Positions 1 through 5,263 of a stretch of DNA of 21,659 nt are shown in pieces (position 1 is the first letter of the stretch; the number at the start of each line of letters is the position of its first letter). Made by a program: the position numbers and the translations under genes. The notes beneath the pieces are model-generated. The model saw only the letters and a program-made list of their open reading frames with translations, did no database searches and was not told the DNA's origin. This stretch comes from SFWF01 sp964599835 (GTDB taxonomy: Bacteria; Bacillota; Clostridia; Oscillospirales; Acutalibacteraceae), in NCBI GenBank assembly GCA_964599835.1, contig CAZRHF010000030.1:1-21659 (forward strand), in the 5' to 3' direction.

Positions 1-1
1 T

Positions 2-172
2 CATATCAAGATGCACCAATCCGGTCAGTTGAAATACACGGACGGCTCCTTTGTGGAACTGGATGCATCCAAAAATCAGTACATCAAGATTGCAAAATGT
101 CGCTATTCCGGAGGTGTCGATCCTATTACCGTCTACCATATCTTTGCACGTATTCCTACACAGAACGGATAA
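2..172 (+). CDS. 3' end of an unrecognised gene (partial, 56 residues visible)
   Basis: An open frame enters from the left edge in frame 2 and ends at a TAA at 170-172. It is followed at once by a strong intrinsic terminator, which supports this frame over two other short frames that overlap it. The visible C-terminal part is mixed polar and beta-like, reads SGQLKYTDGSFVELDASK early on, and ends in a hydrophobic strand and a short polar tail. I see no transmembrane segment or catalytic motif and do not recognise the family. Neither function nor full length can be judged from this fragment. Confidence 0.6.
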   Translation, partial: HIKMHQSGQLKYTDGSFVELDASKNQYIKIAKCRYSGGVDPITVYHIFARIPTQNG

Positions 173-176
173 TTGG

Positions 177-214
177 AAAACCAGTCTGCAAATCCAAATG
201 CAGACTGGTTTTTC
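177..214 (+). terminator. Intrinsic terminator after the partial gene
   Basis: A perfect 10-bp stem (CCAGTCTGCA / TGCAGACTGG) closes an 8-nt loop. It is flanked by AAAA on the left and TTTTT on the right. It lies 4 nt after the stop codon of the preceding gene. The A-run before and T-run after would let it work on both strands, but only the plus-strand gene is present nearby. Confidence 0.9.
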
Positions 215-215
215 A

Positions 216-244
216 TTTACAGCCCCCATACGATGTGGTAAAAT
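216..244 (+). promoter_or_regulatory. Predicted sigma-A promoter of the small membrane protein gene
   Basis: TTTACA (216-221), a 17-nt spacer and TAAAAT (239-244) each match the sigma-A consensus at five of six positions. The site sits directly after a terminator and about 22 nt before the start codon, so the gene at 267 is probably its own transcription unit. It is predicted from sequence only. Confidence 0.6.
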
Positions 245-266
245 GTAGAAAAAAGGAGTTGGTAAT

Positions 267-812
267 ATGGAAGATAAAAGTATAAAAAAATTCGGATATT
301 CCCGCGACGTTGCCGAAAAAATTTATAACGGCAAAAAAGGATTAAATATTTATATGGTCATCTCGGGCGTAGGGGAATCAATTCTGTTTTTTATCATAAT
401 AGGATATATTGCAGATAACTTTTACCTAAGTGATTCGGGAGTGCTGATGTTTTTCGTACTTATGGAGCTTTTATCCGTTCCCAGCACGATTTGGTTCGGA
501 TATTCCTCCAAAAAACTCTCAAATGCATACGAAAACCTTTTCAGAAACGAGCTTCATATAATGCGCGATTGCATCTGTGGATTACACACCGATCCTATGA
601 CAAGTCCAAATTCTGAACGCTATTTTCGCATTAAATATGATGAAATAAATCGAATTGAAATTGACTACCCCGATTATAAACAGGCCAGATATACCAACCT
701 GAATATATATCATACGGGTGTGGGCGGAGTGGTTAGACTCGCTATTGAAGAGCCCAACGAAGCCATGAAGCTTATGGTGGAGATTATCGAATCAAAAAAG
801 AAAAAAGCATAA
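267..812 (+). CDS. Small membrane protein with two N-terminal TM helices and a PH-like C-terminal region
   Basis: This 181-residue protein is not a family I can name. The ATG at 267 follows a good ribosome binding site (AAGGAG, 254-259). The first 26 residues are charged. Two hydrophobic helices follow at about 27-49 and 55-77, joined by a very short loop, so both ends are predicted on the same side, probably the cytoplasm. From about 115 the chain alternates as beta strands (YFRIKYDEINRIEI), then ends in an amphipathic helix (EAMKLMVEIIESKKKKA). That layout resembles bacterial PH-domain membrane proteins, but this is inference from pattern alone. The gene has its own promoter and is more AT-rich than the genes to its right, as expected of an accessory gene. 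It lies directly before a broken AraC-type regulator. Confidence 0.75.
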   Translation: MEDKSIKKFGYSRDVAEKIYNGKKGLNIYMVISGVGESILFFIIIGYIADNFYLSDSGVLMFFVLMELLSVPSTIWFGYSSKKLSNAYENLFRNELHIMRDCICGLHTDPMTSPNSERYFRIKYDEINRIEIDYPDYKQARYTNLNIYHTGVGGVVRLAIEEPNEAMKLMVEIIESKKKKA

Positions 813-854
813 ACTAAAAGATATTACAAATCAGATAAAAACAAACGGTTCTGA

Positions 855-1047
855 GCTTATGTAATCGGAAAAACCACCGATACCACTCTTGCCTCAAAGA
901 TACTTTTCTACATAGACGAAAACTATGAAAACAACCTTACCGCCGTCTCTGTTGCCGAGCATTTCAGCTACTGTCAAAGCTATATCTCGGTATTTCAGAG
1001 CCGAATTCGGCTGTTCTCCGAAAGAATATCTTAAAAAACATATATAA
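855..1047 (+). pseudogene. Frameshifted remnant of an AraC-family regulator (C-terminal HTH region)
   Basis: Frame 3 from 855 reads LASKILFYIDENYENNLTAVSVAEHFSYC, typical of the first helix-turn-helix of AraC/XylS regulators. It then leaves the family pattern at about 987. Shifting frame there restores RYFRAEFGCSPKEYLKKHI and a stop at 1045-1047, the canonical end of the second HTH. Two bases (CG) missing from an ancestral TCGCGG would explain the shift. No start codon or ligand-binding domain precedes it. The 40 bases upstream also read like protein in another frame (811-861, containing KDITNQIKTNGSELM), so there may be a second frameshift. The N-terminal part of the gene has been lost. Confidence 0.75.
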
Positions 1048-1052
1048 CACGA

Positions 1053-1081
1053 TTGAAAAAAGCGGAAAAATATGGTATAAA
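1053..1081 (+). promoter_or_regulatory. Predicted sigma-A promoter of the glycerophosphodiesterase operon
   Basis: TTGAAA (1053-1058), a 17-nt spacer and TATAAA (1076-1081) match sigma-A consensus at five of six positions each. It starts 6 nt after the end of the AraC remnant and 23 nt before the ATG at 1104. It would drive the three-gene run that ends at 2850. Confidence 0.65.
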
Positions 1082-1103
1082 AAGAACGTAGGAGGTTTGT
1101 TTT

Positions 1104-1937
1104 ATGAGTTTTGATATTTTTTCAGCCGTAAAGGATAAAATGTTTATCGTTGCCCACAGGGGAACCCCCGGCGGCAACATCCCCTGCAACACTATTGCCT
1201 CTTATGAAATAGGCCTTATGCAGGGCGCCGATATGATAGAGATCGACCTTAACACCACCGCCGACGGAAAACTTGTGATATTCCACCCCGGTATGGAAAA
1301 GGCTCATCTCTGCTGTGATAAAAGTATTCGCGAAATGACCTTCGAGGAGGTCAAAAACCTCCGTTTTGTCAATACGGATAACGTTCCGACCCAGTTCGGT
1401 ATCGAGAATTTCGATGACCTTCTGGAGCATTTCAAGGGTCGTTGCTTTATCAACGTCGACAAATTCTGGGACAACCCCGCCGAAATATACAAGGCCATAA
1501 AACGCCACAATATGGCCGATCAGATCCTTGTAAAATCGGGTCTTTCGGATAACGTTTTAAAGGTTCTTGAGGAAATGGCCCCCGAGCTTGCCTTTATGCC
1601 CATTGTTGACAGAAGCCATCCCCGTCATGAGGAGCTTAAGGGCAGAAAGATAAATTACGTTGGCGCCGAGGTGCTTTTCCGAACTGATGAGGATGAGGTT
1701 TGCTCGCCCGAGTTTATTGATATGATGCACCGTGAAAACAAGCTGGTTTGGGTCAATTCCATAATTTACAACGTGCGCGACCAGATAGCCGCAGGTCATT
1801 CGGATGATACCGCCCTTTGCGGGGATATGCAGAAGGGCTGGGGCTGGCTTGCCGACAGAGGCTTTGATATAATTCAGACCGACTGGCCCCTTATGCTTAT
1901 AAACTATCTTAAGGAAACAAACAGATATTATAAGTAG
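1104..1937 (+). CDS. Divergent glycerophosphodiester phosphodiesterase family protein
   Basis: This 277-residue protein has the GDPD TIM-barrel pattern. Family members hydrolyse glycerophosphodiesters to glycerol-3-phosphate and an alcohol, using a metal. Visible marks are AHRG (His18, Arg19), EIDL with metal-ligand candidates Glu46 and Asp48, His61 in the second catalytic position, and QTDWP near the C terminus. Several usually conserved positions are changed: PENT is PCNT (27-30), the HD after the second strand is HP (61-62), and the expected Glu-Leu-Lys strand reads INVDKF. There is no signal peptide, so it is probably cytosolic. The start follows a perfect AGGAGG 8 nt upstream. It heads an operon with the DUF3267 and Dabb genes, 9 and 19 nt apart. 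The fold is confident; the substrate is not. Confidence 0.85.
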   Translation: MSFDIFSAVKDKMFIVAHRGTPGGNIPCNTIASYEIGLMQGADMIEIDLNTTADGKLVIFHPGMEKAHLCCDKSIREMTFEEVKNLRFVNTDNVPTQFGIENFDDLLEHFKGRCFINVDKFWDNPAEIYKAIKRHNMADQILVKSGLSDNVLKVLEEMAPELAFMPIVDRSHPRHEELKGRKINYVGAEVLFRTDEDEVCSPEFIDMMHRENKLVWVNSIIYNVRDQIAAGHSDDTALCGDMQKGWGWLADRGFDIIQTDWPLMLINYLKETNRYYK

Positions 1938-1946
1938 GAAAATATT

Positions 1947-2537
1947 ATGAGCAATCTTACCGTTCTGCCCGAAAACTATACCGAAATATACTCCATCGAC
2001 CTGCAAAACAACAAAAAGCAGGCTATCTTCGTTAACCTGCTTGCTACCGTTATTGCCGCAGTTATGGCGGCGGTCATGGTGTTTTTTCACCCTATTGACC
2101 TTAACTTTACAAGGGATAACGCCTCGGCCAAGCTTTTTGATATCTGTATCAAGATGCTTATATCCCTTATCGGAATTTTGGTCTATATGGTTCTTCACGA
2201 ACTGGTTCACGGAATAACTATGAAGCTTTTCGGAACCAAAAAGGTGAAATACGGCTTTACAGGTCTTTATGCTTTTGCGGGAAGCGACGACTTTTATAAA
2301 AAAACGCCATACCTCGTAATTGCTCTGGCTCCTGTAGTGCTTTGGGGCATAGTTTTGGCGGTGGTAAATATCATAGTACCCGAAGAATGGTTCTGGGTGG
2401 TATGGTTTATTCAGATAATGAATATTTCGGGCGCGGCAGGCGACCTTTTCGTAACCTGCAGATTTATCGGTCTGCCCTCGGATATTCTGGTAAAGGACAA
2501 CGGCGTTTCAATGAAGGTATATTCCGCCGAAAGATAA
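1947..2537 (+). CDS. DUF3267 family membrane protein with HExxH zincin-like motif
   Basis: This 196-residue integral membrane protein has about four hydrophobic segments (about 28-48, 66-88, 122-144 and 148-168). The HELVH motif at 84-88 lies at the end of the second one. GAAGDLFV (about 162-169), with Asp166, matches the signature of the DUF3267 family, whose HExxH and distal Asp suggest an intramembrane-type zinc metalloprotease. No activity can be shown from sequence. It starts 9 nt after the phosphodiesterase stop, within the same operon. The ribosome binding site is weak (GGAAAA), consistent with coupling to the upstream gene. The substrate is unknown. Confidence 0.85.
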   Translation: MSNLTVLPENYTEIYSIDLQNNKKQAIFVNLLATVIAAVMAAVMVFFHPIDLNFTRDNASAKLFDICIKMLISLIGILVYMVLHELVHGITMKLFGTKKVKYGFTGLYAFAGSDDFYKKTPYLVIALAPVVLWGIVLAVVNIIVPEEWFWVVWFIQIMNISGAAGDLFVTCRFIGLPSDILVKDNGVSMKVYSAER

Positions 2538-2556
2538 AAGAAAGAGGTAAAATATT

Positions 2557-2850
2557 ATGGTAAAACACATCATTCTCTGGAAGCTTAAGGACGAGTACAA
2601 CACCGACGAGGTGAAGGCAGGTATCAAGCAGGGTCTTGAAGGACTTATGGGAAAGATACCCGGCCTTACTGAGATCAAGGTTCAGACCGCCTGTCTTGAC
2701 AGCTCCAACGTCGACGTTATGCTCTATTCGGTATTTGAGGATGCCGCATCCCTTAAGGGATATTCGGTTCATCCCGACCACGTGGAGGTAGCCGATACCA
2801 AGGTGCGCCCCTTCACCGCCACCCGCTCCTGCATCGATTTTGAGGAATAG
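2557..2850 (+). CDS. Dabb-domain (stress responsive A/B barrel) protein
   Basis: This 97-residue protein opens with VKHIILWKLK, the hallmark first strand of the Dabb dimeric alpha/beta-barrel family. A long helix follows (about 17-34), then a strand with IKVQTACLDSS, VDVMLYSVFED and the HPDHVEVADTKV helix near the end. All these pieces are in the usual order, and the length fits a complete single domain. Members are small cytosolic dimers, mostly of unknown function. It is the last gene of the GDPD-DUF3267 operon, 19 nt downstream, with AGAGGT as ribosome binding site. No catalytic role can be assigned. Confidence 0.88.
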   Translation: MVKHIILWKLKDEYNTDEVKAGIKQGLEGLMGKIPGLTEIKVQTACLDSSNVDVMLYSVFEDAASLKGYSVHPDHVEVADTKVRPFTATRSCIDFEE

Positions 2851-3197
2851 TCTTCAGGTTTCAGGTTTCAGGTGACATCGCCGCCGGGTCATCCTGAGCT
2901 TGTCGAACACGTAGTGCGGCGCCGTAGGTGACGGGATCTCGGCGGAAGTTTGAACTATACGGCAACCGTAGGGGAGGGGCTCTGCTCCTCCCGTTAATAT
3001 TTGCAGAGAATTAATTTCTTCGTTGTAGGGGACGGTGTCATCGCCACTTGTTATAATGAATATTGAATGATGAATAATGAATAATTTCGGTGTGCCTTCG
3101 GCACGGAATATATAAATTACCCCGTCAGTGGGGACCGCGTAGTGGTGGATGAGGGAACCCGTGAGCAGTGTCTGATCGGGAAAACCTACAATCTTTT
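2851..3197 (+). repeat. Gene-free intergenic region made of mosaic repeat fragments
   Basis: No plausible gene is seen in this stretch. Several distinct repetitive units lie side by side. Three tandem copies of TTCAGGT occupy 2853-2873. A unit around 2888-2945 opens with GTCATCCTGAGC. A GTAGGGGA-headed hairpin (2972-2992) has a 9-bp stem and 3-nt loop. A second GTAGGGGA-headed unit lies at 3025-3047. A TGAAT/GAATAAT-type low-complexity stretch covers about 3055-3085. A short GTGCC-TTC-GGCAC hairpin is at 3092-3104, and a GGTGGATGAGGG-type unit lies around 3121-3180. From memory, such pieces recur between genes in Oscillospirales genomes. I cannot check copy number here. Confidence 0.6.
2972..2992 (+). 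repeat. Short hairpin within the intergenic mosaic
   Basis: GGGAGGGGC and GCTCCTCCC pair over 9 bp with one G-U pair and a TCT loop. No T-run follows, so it is not a typical terminator. It looks like the palindromic core of a dispersed intergenic repeat unit. Confidence 0.6.
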
Positions 3198-3205
3198 CGT
3201 TAAAT

Positions 3206-3240
3206 AAAAAACCTTCGGAGATATCCGAAGGTTTTTGTTT
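3206..3240. terminator. Bidirectional intrinsic terminator
   Basis: AACCTTCGGA (3210-3219) and TCCGAAGGTT (3224-3233) form a perfect stem around a GATA loop, with A-runs on the left and T-runs on the right. On the minus strand it directly follows the isomerase stop codon (3242-3244). On the plus strand it would end any transcript coming through the mosaic region. Confidence 0.9.
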
Positions 3241-3241
3241 T

Positions 3242-4096
3242 TTAAAGTAAGCTCTTAATGTATTTGGCTCCTGCCTTAACGGCCGTCTCTACCTCTTCCA
3301 TTCCCTCAAATTCAAGGGTGAGATATCCGTCGTAGCCGACACGCTTAAGTGCCTTGACGCACTGTCTTATGGGAACGACGCCGTGACCTGCGATGGTGCC
3401 TCTTATGTAGTTTCCTGCCCTGGTGTGGATAAATCCGTCTCCGGGAATCTCCTCGGTGCCCGACTTAAAGATGAAATCCTTAACGTGAGCGTTGAAGGCG
3501 TAGGGTGCACAGCGACCCACTGCGATAGCGGGATCCTCGTCAACACAGAGGAAATTACCCATATCCACCTGAAGTCCGAAGTTGTCTCGCTCGGCGGCAT
3601 TAACAAGGGCTACCACACGCTCACTGTCCTGACTGAAAAATCCGTGGTTTTCGGTGCAGGTGCGAATGCCCTTTTTCTCGGCATAATCGGTAATTGCTCT
3701 TACCGCCTCCACAAAACGGGGGAGAAGATTTACATAGCCCTGATATCCCTTGGGATTTGCAAAGGTTATGTCGTGGCGCAGAAGGGGAGCGCCCAGAGCC
3801 TCGGCAACGTCTACCTTGCGGCAAATACGCTGAATTTCTTTATTAAGATCTCCGTCAGAGCCGTTCAGCAGGTCGGCACCTATAGAATAACCCGATATTT
3901 CTATGCCGACGCGCTCAGCTTCGGCCTTAAGCTCGGCAGCGAATTCGAGCTCGGTCTTTCCCTCGGGAACCGAAAGATCGGTAAATTCAATAGCGTCAAA
4001 GCCATATTCTTTTGCAAGCGCTATCACCGAAAACTGCGTGTGAAGCCCGCGGTTTATAAGTTTTTGAAAGCTGTATGAAGAAACTGAAGATTTCAT
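3242..4096 (-). CDS. Sugar-phosphate isomerase/epimerase-like TIM-barrel protein
   Basis: This 284-residue protein belongs to the AP-endonuclease-2/xylose-isomerase-like TIM-barrel superfamily. These enzymes isomerise or epimerise sugars or related polyols with a divalent metal. Likely metal ligands stand at the expected strand ends: Glu149 (TENHG), Asp178 (VDMGN), His204 (NAHVKD) and Glu262 (LTLEFEG). There is no signal peptide. The ATG at 4096 is chosen because GAGGTGA lies 5 nt before it and the protein then starts at the first barrel strand (SSVSSYSFQ). The frame stays open upstream to 4207, but that would run through the promoter. It is the only minus-strand gene here and is divergent from the PHP phosphoesterase. 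The exact substrate cannot be told. Confidence 0.88.
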   Translation of the reverse strand: MKSSVSSYSFQKLINRGLHTQFSVIALAKEYGFDAIEFTDLSVPEGKTELEFAAELKAEAERVGIEISGYSIGADLLNGSDGDLNKEIQRICRKVDVAEALGAPLLRHDITFANPKGYQGYVNLLPRFVEAVRAITDYAEKKGIRTCTENHGFFSQDSERVVALVNAAERDNFGLQVDMGNFLCVDEDPAIAVGRCAPYAFNAHVKDFIFKSGTEEIPGDGFIHTRAGNYIRGTIAGHGVVPIRQCVKALKRVGYDGYLTLEFEGMEEVETAVKAGAKYIKSLL

Positions 4097-4126
4097 ATTG
4101 TCACCTCGTTGGTTTTTTATACCTAA

Positions 4127-4155
4127 AATATAACTTAAACACTTCATAAAGTCAA
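4127..4155 (-). promoter_or_regulatory. Predicted sigma-A promoter of the minus-strand isomerase gene
   Basis: Read on the minus strand, TTGACT (4155-4150), 17 nt and TATATT (4132-4127) give a strong sigma-A site about 31 nt before the ATG. Its -35 box overlaps an inverted repeat shared with the divergent promoter. Confidence 0.75.
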
Positions 4156-4171
4156 GGACGATTTTCCTTGA
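4152..4171. promoter_or_regulatory. Candidate operator: inverted repeat spanning two divergent -35 boxes
   Basis: TCAAGGA (4152-4158) and TCCTTGA (4165-4171) form a perfect 7-bp inverted repeat around a 6-nt spacer. It overlaps the -35 boxes of both divergent promoters. The outer four bases on each side are partly forced by the two TTGA sequences, but the inner three are not. A dimeric regulator bound here could control both genes. No regulator gene is adjacent. This is inference from sequence symmetry and position. Confidence 0.45.
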
Positions 4172-4196
4172 AAAAGCAGAAGAATTATAATATAAT
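4168..4196 (+). promoter_or_regulatory. Predicted sigma-A promoter of the PHP phosphoesterase gene
   Basis: TTGAAA (4168-4173), 17 nt and TATAAT (4191-4196) form a near-consensus site 27 nt before the ATG at 4224. It is back to back with the promoter of the isomerase gene. Confidence 0.75.
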
Positions 4197-4223
4197 TTAC
4201 ATAACACGAAAGGGAGTGTAAAA

Positions 4224-5057
4224 ATGAATATTACCCACGATCTTCACATCCATACCCATCTGTCTCTCTGTGCCGACAAATCGGCCACCGCAGAGGCATA
4301 CGCTAAGATATTCAAAGAAGCAGGCATTAAAAAGGCAGGCTTTGCCGACCATTTCTGGGACGATACCTACGAAAACTCTCACGCCTATCTTCTCGATAAT
4401 ACCGGTCAGCACAACCCCAAAGACTTTTATATTCCCCAGAATCTGGAATATATAAGTCAGTTTAAAGCTGAGCTTGCTACGGTAGATTTCGGCGATACCG
4501 AGATATTCTTCGGTTGCGAGACCGATTACGACCCCGTAAACCGCCGCCCTGCCATAACCTGCGAAACGGCCGAAAAGCTGGATTTCGTTCTTATGCCCAA
4601 CTCCCACACCCATATGATGATGCCCATTGCCTACTATGAACCCAAAGAGAAGCATATCGACTATATGGTTCAGATATACGAGGACACCTTAAACAGTGAC
4701 GTGGCAAAATACATAACCTCTATGGCACACCCATTTGAAGCGGTATGCTGTCTTTATGACTACCATATCCTTATGGAAATGATCTCCGACGATCTTTATA
4801 AGCGGCTTTTCTCAAAAACCGCCGAAAAGGGCATTGCCATCGAAGTAAATGTTTCCGGAATGAAGGAAAAGACCCCCGATGAAATTGCAAACTCACAGGA
4901 ACTGCGCCTTTTCCGCATAGCCAAGGAGGAGGGCTGTCTCTTCACCTTCGGAAGCGATTCCCACGACGACCAGGCTCATAAATACTATTCCAACGCTACC
5001 CTGGTGGCCAACCTTTTAGACCTTAAGGAAACCGACCTTCATCCTCTGGTCCGCTGA
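4224..5057 (+). CDS. PHP-domain phosphoesterase, histidinol-phosphatase-like
   Basis: This 277-residue protein carries the full set of PHP-domain metal-binding motifs. They are DLHIHTH (His8, His10), ADHF (Asp42, His43), the Glu in GCETD (Glu99), NSHTH (His128), AHPFE, and GSDSH near the C terminus (Asp245, His247). PHP proteins of this size hydrolyse small phosphate monoesters with a multi-metal centre. The best-known relative is HisK-type histidinol phosphatase, but no histidine biosynthesis genes are nearby, so that substrate is not assured. It is cytosolic, with no signal peptide. AAGGGAG lies before the ATG. It is divergently transcribed from a sugar isomerase-like gene with a shared palindrome, which hints that both act in one sugar-phosphate pathway. 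Confidence 0.88.
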   Translation: MNITHDLHIHTHLSLCADKSATAEAYAKIFKEAGIKKAGFADHFWDDTYENSHAYLLDNTGQHNPKDFYIPQNLEYISQFKAELATVDFGDTEIFFGCETDYDPVNRRPAITCETAEKLDFVLMPNSHTHMMMPIAYYEPKEKHIDYMVQIYEDTLNSDVAKYITSMAHPFEAVCCLYDYHILMEMISDDLYKRLFSKTAEKGIAIEVNVSGMKEKTPDEIANSQELRLFRIAKEEGCLFTFGSDSHDDQAHKYYSNATLVANLLDLKETDLHPLVR

Positions 5058-5152
5058 TTATGAAAGCAGGAATTTTTCTGCTCCGCACTACAGCTCGGCC
5101 CGCTCTTTGCGAAAACGAAAAAGCTTTTTAAATTTTTGAAATATGACCTGAA

Positions 5153-5195
5153 AAGAATGATCGTATCTGCGGAGAAAATACGATCATTCTTTTTT
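5153..5195 (+). terminator. Intrinsic terminator after the PHP gene
   Basis: A perfect 14-bp stem (AAGAATGATCGTAT with its complement at 5178-5191) encloses an 11-nt loop and runs into TTTTTT. The 95 nt between the stop at 5057 and this stem hold nothing I recognise. Confidence 0.92.
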
Positions 5196-5196
5196 G

Positions 5197-5225
5197 TTGC
5201 AATAATGCGGAATTTTTGGTATTAT
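5197..5225 (+). promoter_or_regulatory. Predicted sigma-A promoter of the recJ-relA operon
   Basis: TTGCAA (5197-5202), a 17-nt spacer and TATTAT (5220-5225) fit sigma-A. A second -10-like TATAAT at 5228-5233 has no -35 at proper distance. The site lies right after the preceding terminator and about 38 nt before recJ, so it is the likely start of the long downstream operon. Confidence 0.6.
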
Positions 5226-5263
5226 TATATAATAATATCTATTTTTAAAGGCAGGTGAGAAAT

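Noticed and set aside
1557..2210. A 217-codon minus-strand frame opposite the GDPD/DUF3267 junction
   Set aside because: It crosses two well-supported plus-strand genes and shows no family motif.
2853..2873. Tandem TTCAGGT copies as a CRISPR or minisatellite array
   Set aside because: Only three 7-bp copies without spacers; far too short and uninterrupted for CRISPR.
3092..3104. The GTGCC-TTC-GGCAC hairpin as a terminator
   Set aside because: The stem is 5 bp and no T-run follows. It is treated as part of the intergenic repeats.
3383..4078. A 231-codon plus-strand frame
   Set aside because: It lies inside the minus-strand TIM-barrel gene, whose metal ligands and ribosome binding site are clear.
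4197..4655. A 152-codon minus-strand frame opposite the PHP gene
   Set aside because: It covers the divergent PHP coding region and has no independent support.
5060..5131. A 23-codon frame after the PHP gene
   Set aside because: No ribosome binding site, no motif, and it ends before the terminator. It is probably untranslated 3' sequence.
5255..5263. GTG at 5255 as the recJ start
   Set aside because: It overlaps the best Shine-Dalgarno, which points to the TTG at 5264. It cannot be fully excluded.
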